Assembly (NCBI GenBank): GCA_036702975.1
Contig: DATNPX010000026.1
Location: 1 to 64,000, forward strand
Length of the DNA stretch: 64,000 nucleotides
Origin: DATNPX01 sp036702975
GTDB lineage: Bacteria > Cyanobacteriota > Vampirovibrionia > Obscuribacterales > Obscuribacteraceae
Direction of reading: 5' to 3'
Numbering within the stretch: position 1 is the stretch's first letter; the number at the start of each line of letters is the position of its first letter. The translations under genes and the position numbers were made by a program. Shown piece after piece: positions 41,381 through 49,402 of the stretch. The notes under the pieces were generated by a model. That model searched no databases. It was not told where the DNA came from and worked only from the letters and a program-made list of their open reading frames with translations.

Positions 41381-41773
41381 ATGATCAGTCAGGCTATCCG
41401 TCAACACATCACCCGCCTGGGAAGGACTGAACCTTTCACTACTAAGGATTTTTTGATTTACGGCAACCGTGCCTCAGTAGACCAGACGCTCTCCCGCCTA
41501 GTCAAAATAGGATTCATCGTTCGCCTAGCACCGGGAGTGTTTGCCCGTGAAAGCGGTAAAGAGTACACAAATCTGGACATAAAGACCGCTAAGGTCAGGT
41601 CTAAAGTTCTGAAAGCAATCGCACGCTTCGAGGAAAAATTCGATGACAATCTCGAGCTGCCGCGTCCGATCGAAGAGATGAACGACGACAAAGTTGATGC
41701 GCTAAACGCTTGCGTCAACGAATTCCGTCGTTTGAGCAGCAACTTGCACACTCTTATAAGCCAGCCTTCCTAA
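41381..41773 (+). CDS. AbiEi/DUF6088-like winged-helix protein
   Basis: The 130-residue protein begins with the winged-helix pattern of AbiEi-type antitoxin and DUF6088 proteins: AIRQHITRLGRTEPFTTKDF, NRASVDQTLSRLVKIGFIVR, LAPGVFARES. A helical C-terminal part of about 60 residues follows (NACVNEFRRLSSNLHTLIS). In AbiEi the domain binds the promoter and represses its own operon, but no AbiEii nucleotidyltransferase partner is present. It precedes a GrlR-like gene with its own promoter. A DNA-binding regulator is the safest call. Confidence 0.6.
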   Translation: MISQAIRQHITRLGRTEPFTTKDFLIYGNRASVDQTLSRLVKIGFIVRLAPGVFARESGKEYTNLDIKTAKVRSKVLKAIARFEEKFDDNLELPRPIEEMNDDKVDALNACVNEFRRLSSNLHTLISQPS

Positions 41774-41850
41774 TCTATCCTGCACTCTACAGCAACATCA
41801 AAGACGCTCAAAACGCTGTTCAGTACGAGCCTTTCATCATTCAGACCGAG

Positions 41851-41856
41851 TATAAT
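41851..41856 (+). promoter_or_regulatory. Promoter -10 element before the GrlR-like gene
   Basis: A perfect TATAAT lies 31 bases before the GTG start at 41888, with AGGCG between as a possible ribosome-binding site. No strong -35 was seen. Confidence 0.45.
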
Positions 41857-41887
41857 GGGGCAGTTGCCCTGAGCGAGGCGTTTAACG

Positions 41888-42214
41888 GTGGAAGGTTTTT
41901 ATACAACTACTTTCAAAACACATACCGCCGTTGAAGGAGCTGGTATTGTCGTTATGAAAAACGGCAAATTAATTGGCGGCGACAATGCATATAAATATGT
42001 AGGTGATTATGCGGACCACGACGGCTCGCTCAAGGTCAATGTTCATGCTACACGGTTTGCACCGGGAGTTTCTGTTTTCGGTGATGTCAACGAATTGAAG
42101 CTTACTTTCATTGCAAATTTAACCGACACGGGCGCTTGCTTTAAAGGCACACTGATTGATGAGCCAGAGCAGCAGCTTGTAGTCACACTCTGCCGGCAAT
42201 CCGAGATGATTTAG
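41888..42214 (+). CDS. GrlR-family regulatory protein (lipocalin-like)
   Basis: The 108-residue protein begins MEGFYTTTFKTHTAVEGAGI and continues VVMKNGKLIGGDNAYKYVGD, SVFGDVNEL and LKLTFIANL. This is the pattern of GrlR-type small beta-barrel proteins. GrlR in enteropathogenic E. coli inhibits the LEE activator GrlA. Relatives outside that system are of unknown role, and no type III secretion gene is here. Translation starts at GTG 41888. The neighbouring AbiEi-like winged-helix protein could be a regulated or regulating partner, but that is inference. Confidence 0.7.
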   Translation: MEGFYTTTFKTHTAVEGAGIVVMKNGKLIGGDNAYKYVGDYADHDGSLKVNVHATRFAPGVSVFGDVNELKLTFIANLTDTGACFKGTLIDEPEQQLVVTLCRQSEMI

Positions 42215-42241
42215 TGGGCGGCTCGAACAGGCAGCGCCAAC

Positions 42242-43099
42242 TCATTCTCCATGTCTCTTTTTTGGTCGTAGGCTGTCGGCGGTAAAGTTTAGCAGGCGAT
42301 TTCTGTAATAAAGTGACAAATATCCCATTAAGTGCACGAGCATTATGCGCCCCTCGTTATTCAATGCATGCTCTTTCACCTTCGTCATTTTTTTTGACAG
42401 CTGACGCATAGCCGACGAGTGAACGTCTATTACGTCTTTAGGGCCGGCATGCAACTCGCCTAGCTGTTCCGCCAGAATGCGCAAGCGGCCGGGAACCTGG
42501 TCAGTCGTCTTGAACGCCATTTCCTCCATCGCCTTGGAGACTATCTCGCCGTAATCTTCAACAAATTGGTCGAACGAGAAGGCAGACTCTTTTATCGCCG
42601 GTGGCGGTGCGGTATCGAATTCGGTGACAGATTCCTGGAATGCTCGCAGTTCTCGCTCTCGTTGCTCTCTCTCTCTGCTAATTTGTAGTTCAGTTAAGAG
42701 TTGATTGCGCTCAATCGAATAGCGAATCGAGCGCTCGAGAGTATCGGACGACAACTGATCTTTGGCAAGAAAATCTTGCGCCCCTTCTCGCAACGCTTCC
42801 AACGCAGAAGTCTTCTCCACATTCGCCGTGAGGATAATAATCGGCACCGGTGTACCGTTTTTGAGCGACTTCAAAACGGTCAGCGCATTATTGTCCGGAA
42901 GTCCGTAGTCTAGCAAGACAATGTCGTATTTATTCTTCTTCAATTCGCCGACTGCTTTTCCGGCACTATCGACCTCCTTGATCGATACCATCAATGAAGT
43001 GCCATCAAGCGTTCGACGTATTAGTTCACGGTCGACTGAATCATCCTCTACAACAAGTATTTTCAGTTTCTCTTCGCCCATCGAAGCAATCCACAGCAT
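42242..43099 (-). CDS. Receiver domain fused to KaiA-C/RsbU-N-like helical domain
   Basis: The 285-residue protein has an intact receiver (about 11-130): acidic residues VVEDD, phospho-acceptor D64 (VLLDYGLPD), T91 and K113. A coiled-coil linker (ISREREQRERELRAFQE) leads to a four-helix domain (about 175-268) with GELHAGPKDVIDVHSSAMRQ and EGRIMLVHLMGYLSLYYRNR. The spacing I..xH...M then R..L......L..YR matches the C-terminal domain of KaiA and the related RsbU N-terminal domain. KaiA itself is a (pseudo)receiver plus this domain; Synechocystis KaiA3 has a NarL-type receiver plus a KaiA-like end. Divergent from kaiC across 402 bp, it is a good candidate KaiC activator under phosphorylation control. 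The domain call needs structural confirmation. Confidence 0.7.
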   Translation of the reverse strand: MLWIASMGEEKLKILVVEDDSVDRELIRRTLDGTSLMVSIKEVDSAGKAVGELKKNKYDIVLLDYGLPDNNALTVLKSLKNGTPVPIIILTANVEKTSALEALREGAQDFLAKDQLSSDTLERSIRYSIERNQLLTELQISREREQRERELRAFQESVTEFDTAPPPAIKESAFSFDQFVEDYGEIVSKAMEEMAFKTTDQVPGRLRILAEQLGELHAGPKDVIDVHSSAMRQLSKKMTKVKEHALNNEGRIMLVHLMGYLSLYYRNRLLNFTADSLRPKKRHGE

Positions 43100-43139
43100 C
43101 TCAGACAGACAGATCGATCAAAAGCAGATCGATCTTAAT

Positions 43140-43256
43140 TTATACCTTACGCCAGCTCTTTTTCCATAAAAATGCGAACTTGGCACCGCATCCCGGCTCA
43201 GGCTCAACCTAAACCCGACCGCCGCTTTGTTCGAGCAGCATTAAAGAGCATATAAT
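43140..43256 (-). pseudogene. Decayed C-terminal tail of a histidine kinase
   Basis: On the minus strand the frame reads IICSLMLLEQSGGRV, a TAG stop (43209-43211), then VEPEPGCGAKFAFLW. This matches the last part of a histidine-kinase ATPase domain (the usual form being IC..LIE..GG.I.VES..G.G..F.F.LP). A TGA lies just upstream and the rest of the kinase is gone. It sits 40 bp before the receiver-protein gene, in the same orientation, so a former kinase-regulator pair is plausible. Confidence 0.75.
43227..43256 (+). promoter_or_regulatory. Candidate kaiC promoter
   Basis: TATAAT at 43251-43256 with TTGTTC at 43227-43232 (18-bp spacer) faces kaiC. A transcript from about 43263 would carry a leader of about 240 bases, including a hairpin ACTCG/CGAGT near 43420-43437. 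It lies within the decayed kinase remnant on the other strand. Confidence 0.4.
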
Positions 43257-43501
43257 TCACGTGCGTCTCGTTCAACCTCAAACACTGCAAGACGCTGCGA
43301 TGAAAGTCTGTTTACAGACGGAAAACGCTGCAAAAGAGCGAACGCTTTCGCCTGGTTTACTTCGCCAACAACTGATTGGCTGAATTTTTCAAAAAATCAG
43401 AAACATTTGCGCTGGCAAACTCGACTGTCCCCGAGTCAGAATCAACTGCCAGCAAGAAGCCGTGTGGTTGAATCAGGCCGGACGGTAAACAGGATTAGCC
43501 A

Positions 43502-45040
43502 ATGACGAACGAATCGTTATCTTCGCCCTCTTCGCAATCATTCGCCAAACTTCAAACAGGCATAACCGGACTTGATCAAATCTCGCACGGTGGATTGCCC
43601 AAGGGCAGATCCACCCTAGTGGCAGGCACCGCTGGTAGTGCAAAAACAGTATTCTGTGCACACTTTCTCGCCGCCGGCATCATGAAGTACAAACAGCCCG
43701 GTGTGTTCATTAGCTTCGAGGAGACTCCTGCCAGCCTGCGACGAAATATGGCTGGATTCGGTTGGAATATCGCACAATGGGAAAACGACAAGCTGTGGGC
43801 ATTCATCGACGCATCTAGAGCACTAGACCAACACTCAACCGTATCGGGAGACTTTGACTTCGGTGGATTGCTCGCTCGCGTTAGACATGCAGTCAAGGAG
43901 ACAAAAGCGCAGCGCGTAGTGCTCGATTCAATCGGCTCTGTTTTCACGCAGTTTGACAGCGCGGCCATAGTAAGACGAGAACTCTTCATTTTAGCGGAGG
44001 CGTTGGACGATTTAGGCGTTACCGCGTTAGTCTCGGCTGAACGAGTGCACGATTACGGCGAAATATCACGCTTTGGCGTAGAAGAATTCGTTGCCGACAA
44101 TGTAATTTTGCTGCGCAACGTCCTAGAGGAAGAGAAACGGCGCAGAACAATTGAGATTTTGAAGTTCCGCGGCACCAACCATCAAAAAGGTGAGGTGCCA
44201 TTCTCTGTGGTGCCGTCACTAGGCATTGAACTTCTGCCACTCTCAGCAATGGAACTGACTCAAAAATCGTCCATGCGCCGCATCAGCTCGGGCGTAGAGA
44301 TGCTGGATAAGATGTGCGGCGGTGGTTTCTTTCAAGACTCAATTATCCTCGTTTCCGGAGCAACAGGAACCGGCAAATCGATGACGACAAGCCACTTCGT
44401 CAATTCCAGCGCCGATAACGAGAGAAGTCTCCTACTCGGTTTTGAAGAGTCGCGCGACCAGCTGATACGCAACGCCGAAGGTTGGGGCATGGATTTCGCC
44501 AAGCAGGAACGAGAGGGCAGACTGAAGATTATCTGCGCCTATCCGGAGAGTGCTGCCCTTGAAGATCATCTAATTAGGGCAAAAGCAGCAATCGACGAAT
44601 TCAAACCGACAAGGGTGGCCATCGATAGTCTCTCCGCATTGGAGCGAATCTCCGTTCCCAAGAACTTCCGTGAATTTGTGCTCAGCGTTACATCGCTTCT
44701 TAAGGAACGTGAAATTGCCGGGCTCTTCACAGCAACTACCGCTACCCTCCTCGGAGGACAGTCCGTAACGGAAGCGCATATAAGCACGATCACGGACTCA
44801 ATTATTCTCCTACGTTATGTAGAAATGTTCGGCGAAATGAAACGCGGTCTTACCGTGCTCAAGATGCGCGGTTCAAGGCACGATAAAGAGATCAAAGAGT
44901 TCATGATAGACGAAAAAGGTATGCATATCGGCAAACCATTCGCTAATGTCTCAGGTATCCTCTCAGGCGCCCCCACTCACATCTCGCCACGTGAACTCGA
45001 GCGATATGAATCTATGTTCGGTGAAGAAGTCAGCACGTAA
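43502..45040 (+). CDS. kaiC: KaiC-family double-domain ATPase/autokinase
   Basis: The 512-residue protein has the two RecA-like domains of KaiC. CI has Walker A GTAGSAKT (42-49) and catalytic Glu pair E73-E74 (FISFEETPAS). CII has GATGTGKS (286-293) and E315-E316 (LLGFEESRDQ). The phosphorylation segment SVTEAHISTITDSIILL keeps T423, S428 and T429, matching T426, S431 and T432 of Synechococcus KaiC. EMKRGLTVLKMRGSRHDKEI follows. CII therefore probably autophosphorylates. In cyanobacteria KaiC is the clock core with KaiA and KaiB. No kaiB is in the window. A receiver/KaiA-like protein lies divergently upstream. ATG 43502 has AGGA at about eight bases. Confidence 0.93.
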   Translation: MTNESLSSPSSQSFAKLQTGITGLDQISHGGLPKGRSTLVAGTAGSAKTVFCAHFLAAGIMKYKQPGVFISFEETPASLRRNMAGFGWNIAQWENDKLWAFIDASRALDQHSTVSGDFDFGGLLARVRHAVKETKAQRVVLDSIGSVFTQFDSAAIVRRELFILAEALDDLGVTALVSAERVHDYGEISRFGVEEFVADNVILLRNVLEEEKRRRTIEILKFRGTNHQKGEVPFSVVPSLGIELLPLSAMELTQKSSMRRISSGVEMLDKMCGGGFFQDSIILVSGATGTGKSMTTSHFVNSSADNERSLLLGFEESRDQLIRNAEGWGMDFAKQEREGRLKIICAYPESAALEDHLIRAKAAIDEFKPTRVAIDSLSALERISVPKNFREFVLSVTSLLKEREIAGLFTATTATLLGGQSVTEAHISTITDSIILLRYVEMFGEMKRGLTVLKMRGSRHDKEIKEFMIDEKGMHIGKPFANVSGILSGAPTHISPRELERYESMFGEEVST

Positions 45041-45105
45041 CTAATTTCAAGATCAAATGACAAGGTGGCGGTAAACTGGAATGTTTCCGAAAGTCAGGAC
45101 AAATC

Positions 45106-47082
45106 TTGGACAAGTCCAATGTCACGTCAAAACTGAATGTGCCCTTCATCGAAGCCTTCTTCGTGGGGCTTGCAGCAGGCACCGCAGCCGTTTTGCTGAA
45201 ATTCGGAGTGGAGTGGCTTGGCAAGTTTAGATTAGAGACTGCCGTTCACTACCCCAGCCATATTGTTTTGCCATTGTTTGGCGCTGTCGGCGGCTTTTTT
45301 GCCGGACTACTCGTGGACAAGGTCGCGCCCGAAACAGCAGGCAGTGGCATTCCTCAAGTCAAGGCTGCACTGAACAGAGTGCGTATGACACTGGATCTTA
45401 GGGTTGCGTTCGCCAAACTCTTGGGCGGTTTGATGGTCTTGGGTTCAGGACTGTTCATGGGCCGAGAAGGTCCCACAGTTCAGTTGGGAGCCGCTGTCGC
45501 TGCTAGTCTCACACGTCGGGAAAAGAGTGCCGTTAGCTATCGCAGGCAACTTATTGCAGCAGGCGCTGGAGCTGGTCTAGCTGCCGCATTCAACGCACCA
45601 ATTGCAGGCGTTGTCTTCGTCATGGAAGAGCTGCTAAAGGAGGTCAGCGCCGCGACTATATTGATCACACTCTCAGCATGCGGCGGTGCAGCGCTTGTTG
45701 TAAACGTCACATCACATTATTCACACTTGCCCAAAAGTGAATTGACTGTGATGCCCGCTGTGCATCTCATAGACTTGCCCTATCTTGTTCTTCTTGGCGT
45801 TGTGTGCGCCGTAATGGGTTGTGTCTTCAATGCCAGCGTCATCGGATCTTTGAATTTTTATCGACGGTTTAAGCGCATTCCAGTCTCCATCAAGGTCGCT
45901 CTAGCAGGGCTGTGCACCGGCTTTATCGTGGCCGGACTGCCGCCAGAGTTTCACAACTATTCAAATATGCGTATGTTGGTTGTTACAGGACACGTGAATT
46001 GGCTCTGGGTTCTCATTGCATTTCTAGAATTTTATCTTCTCACCTTAACTGCATATGGTGCCGGTGCCCCGGGAGGACTCTTTGCTCCATGCCTGGTGCT
46101 AGGCGGCACACTCGGTTATTTGATCGGCATGATTGAAGTAGCAATCACCGGGCAAGGTTCGCCTGAGACGATGGCATTGGTCGGAATGGGAGCATTCTTT
46201 GCTGGGGTGGGACGCGTGCCGTTAACTGCAATCACAATCACTTTTGAGATCACGGCCAGCTTTGTCCTTGTAACACCGCTCATGCTCGCCTGTTCACTCG
46301 CTTCATTTCTCGGCGAGAAAATTCTTCCTGATTCTATATATGACCGCCTTATGGTATGGAACGGTCTCAATCTTCGTTCACAAGTCACCGAGGGCGGTGC
46401 CGAGCAGGAATCGCGAAAATCATTTACCTTAAGAGCGGTCGACGTGATGAAGTACGAAGCAGATCAAACACTAACTGGCACAACAACCGTTGAACAAGCA
46501 CTGAACCTATTTCGCGCATCGACACTACGAGGATTGCCAGTCGTGGACAAAGGGAAACTGATCGGTGTCATCACGCAGACAGATCTTAGTTCGCTTATTC
46601 ATATGGACAATCCGCCGGCCAATATGCTTGTGAAGGACATAATGAGCAGCCGGCCGGTGATTGTGAACCCGTATGATTCGCTAGAAGAGATTTTATTCTT
46701 GTTCACCAGCTACAAATTCACATGGTTACCGGTCTGCGACCACGCAGGACGGTTTATAGGCGTCATAAGCCAGAGCGATGTAGTCGCCGCCTTATTTACT
46801 CCAGAAGCAAATCCTGCATCAGCTGACAACAACGGAGCTTCTAGCAGCGAAAAAGGAGTCAACAATGGGGTTTCAGAGGAAAGTAAGAAAAACCTGGAAA
46901 TTTCAAATCAGTCAACACCAGCCAACGAAAACGGAGATAACAAGCGGCATGAGCCTGAAATTTCACCCGCCGCCACTCAGCCAAACGTTCGATTCGCAAC
47001 TGTCGAGCAAAGTCGGGTTGAGCCTAACGCCACCGAACCGCCAAATAAAGACGGAACTACCAGAGCAAGAACATTTAAGTAG
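45106..47082 (+). CDS. ClC-type chloride/proton exchanger with CBS domains
   Basis: The 658-residue protein has the ClC core with selectivity motifs GSGIP, GREGP (gating Glu E121) and GGLFAP. E174-E175 in VVFVMEEL correspond to the internal proton glutamate, so it is probably a Cl-/H+ antiporter rather than a channel. A CBS pair (about 445-570: ALNLFRASTLRGLPVVDKGK, IMSSRPVIVNPYDSLEEIL) may sense nucleotides. The C-terminal 90 residues are disordered and polar. The start is TTG 45106, with CAGGA upstream. It follows kaiC by 65 bp and could share its transcript. Confidence 0.93.
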   Translation: MDKSNVTSKLNVPFIEAFFVGLAAGTAAVLLKFGVEWLGKFRLETAVHYPSHIVLPLFGAVGGFFAGLLVDKVAPETAGSGIPQVKAALNRVRMTLDLRVAFAKLLGGLMVLGSGLFMGREGPTVQLGAAVAASLTRREKSAVSYRRQLIAAGAGAGLAAAFNAPIAGVVFVMEELLKEVSAATILITLSACGGAALVVNVTSHYSHLPKSELTVMPAVHLIDLPYLVLLGVVCAVMGCVFNASVIGSLNFYRRFKRIPVSIKVALAGLCTGFIVAGLPPEFHNYSNMRMLVVTGHVNWLWVLIAFLEFYLLTLTAYGAGAPGGLFAPCLVLGGTLGYLIGMIEVAITGQGSPETMALVGMGAFFAGVGRVPLTAITITFEITASFVLVTPLMLACSLASFLGEKILPDSIYDRLMVWNGLNLRSQVTEGGAEQESRKSFTLRAVDVMKYEADQTLTGTTTVEQALNLFRASTLRGLPVVDKGKLIGVITQTDLSSLIHMDNPPANMLVKDIMSSRPVIVNPYDSLEEILFLFTSYKFTWLPVCDHAGRFIGVISQSDVVAALFTPEANPASADNNGASSSEKGVNNGVSEESKKNLEISNQSTPANENGDNKRHEPEISPAATQPNVRFATVEQSRVEPNATEPPNKDGTTRARTFK

Positions 47083-47184
47083 TCCATTCTGAAAATCTGT
47101 AAATTCCGCCGCACTCGATTAAGCTGCGGTCAAGAGGGTTACTCGTCAAGTTGATAAAATGGCAAGGTATAGAGACAGAGCTCA

Positions 47185-48096
47185 ATGACCACCCCTCCTG
47201 ACCCCAGCGGGCCGAACGCAAGCGACAGCCTCAAACAACAAGAAACGCCTCTTCACTTCGGGACGGAAAGTCCGCGTGACTCCCTCGATTTGCAGGCGGT
47301 GGAAGAGAAAGTCGACTCTGCCGCCAGTTACACTTACGCTGAACCGTCCGAGCGCAGTTCAGATTCAGAGGGCGGAGCCATCACGCAAGAACAGCTGCAA
47401 GCTGGGATGATGACAGTCGTCGAACACCTGGATGAACTGCGCACCAGACTATTTCGCTGCATTGGCTATGTCGCACTCGGTTGTGTAGCCGCGCTTTTTT
47501 TGACCAAAGAGATAATCCGCTTGCTGGAAGCACCCGCAGGCAACATCTCGTTCCAAGCCTTATCGCTGGAGGAGCCTGTTCTAGTTTTCTTTAAAGTCGC
47601 TTTCTATACAGGTCTGATTCTATCCTCGCCACTCATACTTTTTGAGATCGCTGGCTTCGTCGCACCCGGATTGACCAAAAAGGAGCGACAAGTCGTAACA
47701 CCGATAGTCATTGGTAGCCCAATTCTTTTTGTCTGCGGGGGCTTGTTCGCGTATTTCTGTTTGCTGCATCCTATGCTGCACTTCTTTGGTGCCTTCGGTG
47801 CGGGTGTAGCACCTATCAATCAGCGCCTGGATTTCTATATATCGCTGGTAAGCTCGATTCTTTTGTATATGGGACTTTGCTTTCAACTGCCTATCATTAT
47901 CTTTGCCCTTTCGTTCACCGGACTCGTCAACAGCAGCATGCTCATAAAGGTGTGGCGTTATGCGGTACTTGCTGCCTCACTTGCTGCCGCTGTAATCACT
48001 CCAGATCCAACAGCCATTTCCATGCTCATCGTCATGGCCGCTTTGATAGGACTCTACTTCCTTTCAGTCTTGCTTCTGAAGCTAGTTGGAAGATAA
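47185..48096 (+). CDS. tatC: Sec-independent protein translocase TatC
   Basis: The 303-residue protein has a disordered acidic N-terminal extension of about 70 residues. The TatC core follows: VVEHLDELRTRLFRCIGYVA, then FFKVAFYTGLILSSPLILFE, FVAPGLTKKERQVV and VSSILLYMGLCFQLPIIIF. TatC recognises twin-arginine signal peptides and docks TatA. The conserved EHLDELRxR and loop residues are present. TatA/B is not in the window. The next gene starts six bases after its stop, indicating an operon. Confidence 0.95.
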   Translation: MTTPPDPSGPNASDSLKQQETPLHFGTESPRDSLDLQAVEEKVDSAASYTYAEPSERSSDSEGGAITQEQLQAGMMTVVEHLDELRTRLFRCIGYVALGCVAALFLTKEIIRLLEAPAGNISFQALSLEEPVLVFFKVAFYTGLILSSPLILFEIAGFVAPGLTKKERQVVTPIVIGSPILFVCGGLFAYFCLLHPMLHFFGAFGAGVAPINQRLDFYISLVSSILLYMGLCFQLPIIIFALSFTGLVNSSMLIKVWRYAVLAASLAAAVITPDPTAISMLIVMAALIGLYFLSVLLLKLVGR

Positions 48097-48102
48097 GAAG
48101 CG

Positions 48103-49317
48103 ATGGATTCAATCTGGAATTGGAACTGGATTAGCGGCCAAGAAAATCTGATGGGAGTGCTGACAGTTCCCATCGCCCTCTACACAATTGTAACCGCCTG
48201 CAAACAGTGGTCTTCGCTCTGGGACAATAAACTGACGACACAAGACCGCGGACTCCTGATGCGCATCGCAGCGCTTCTGATTACTCCGATTATCGTCTTC
48301 TTCCATGAATGCGGGCACGCTGTTGCAACGATACAATGCGGTGGCGAAGTGGAGAAGTTTTACTATGGTTTTGTTTGGGGCTATGTAATACCGCGTGGCT
48401 CGTTTACCGACTTACAACACTTATGGATAGCCTTTTCCGGCAATCTCGTCGAAATTCTTCTGGGCATAGTGGCCCTCTTGATCGCCATAAACTCTTCTGC
48501 ACCGGCTGTAGTGGCACTGGGAGTCTATGTATTCCTTTGGGCGGTCGGCGGCACTCTCGTTTTTTACACAGTAATGTCAATGATGGGCGCTTACGGTGAC
48601 TGGACTCAGATCTATTCTTCCCCATGCAGGGAACAGGTCTATGCGATTGGTCTCTTCCACGCAGCTTTTGTTGTCTTCCTCGCTTGGGCGATTTACTCAA
48701 AGACCGCATCTTTGTGGTTTGCGCGCAAGACCAATCCTGGCATGATGGAAGAAGAGAATCTGCTCTTTGCAAAACTCGAAAAGTCTGAGACAAGTGAAAG
48801 GCTCATCACGTTATCTGAGTTTTATTATCGAAAAGGTGTCTACAAAGTCTCCAAACAGTATGCGGAAGAGGTTCTTAAGACTAATTCGGAGGAGCCAGGC
48901 GCGCTTCTTATTCTCGCGGCGCTCAGATACGAACGGGGCAACTTTGCAGAGGCAAAAAAATTGTTCATACAAAGCGCCCAGTCAAGCCAAGCGAATCCAC
49001 TAACTCAGGCTAAAGCCTATATGGGAGCGGCTGATTGCCATGTACAGGCAGTCACACAGCGGCTGCGTGGAGGGGACGGCTCGATTGGTGACTGGAGCGA
49101 AGCGGTCTCCCTACAGTCGCGAGCACACGACATCATGCCCGACCTTGGTGATCCGTTGTTTTATCGCGGAGAATTGTTTCTCCGGCAGCACCTTTACAAC
49201 CGCGCTGAAAATGATTTTCGCGACATGTTGCAAAAAAATTGTCTCGATTCAAGATTATTTGAACGGGCTCGAATCAGGCTGGCTGGACTGAACCAGGCAA
49301 AATTGACTGAGCAATAA
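48103..49317 (+). CDS. M50-like membrane metalloprotease fused to TPRs
   Basis: The 404-residue protein has an N-terminal membrane domain (about 15-205). A helix carries IIVFFHECGHAVATIQCGG with the zinc motif H68-E69-x2-H72. A later helix region has GAYGDWTQIY, whose D166 could be the third zinc ligand, as in M50B/site-2-type proteases. From about 220 to 400 there are TPRs (RLITLSEFYYRKGVYKVSKQ, ALLILAALRYERGNFAEAKK). The family cleaves transmembrane or membrane-proximal substrates. The TPRs may select them. It begins six bases after tatC and is followed by a paralogue lacking these ligands. Confidence 0.8.
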   Translation: MDSIWNWNWISGQENLMGVLTVPIALYTIVTACKQWSSLWDNKLTTQDRGLLMRIAALLITPIIVFFHECGHAVATIQCGGEVEKFYYGFVWGYVIPRGSFTDLQHLWIAFSGNLVEILLGIVALLIAINSSAPAVVALGVYVFLWAVGGTLVFYTVMSMMGAYGDWTQIYSSPCREQVYAIGLFHAAFVVFLAWAIYSKTASLWFARKTNPGMMEEENLLFAKLEKSETSERLITLSEFYYRKGVYKVSKQYAEEVLKTNSEEPGALLILAALRYERGNFAEAKKLFIQSAQSSQANPLTQAKAYMGAADCHVQAVTQRLRGGDGSIGDWSEAVSLQSRAHDIMPDLGDPLFYRGELFLRQHLYNRAENDFRDMLQKNCLDSRLFERARIRLAGLNQAKLTEQ

Positions 49318-49402
49318 ATTTATCTCAGGCTTGTCATGAAATGCCCACCTATAATGTCAGGCGCTTGGCATTTGGCACCTCTGGTATTCCTAAACTAATC
49401 AA

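Noticed and set aside
41710..41934. Plus-strand frame overlapping the AbiEi-like gene and the GrlR-like start
   Set aside because: It overlaps two better-supported genes, has no ribosome-binding site, and the GrlR promoter lies inside it.
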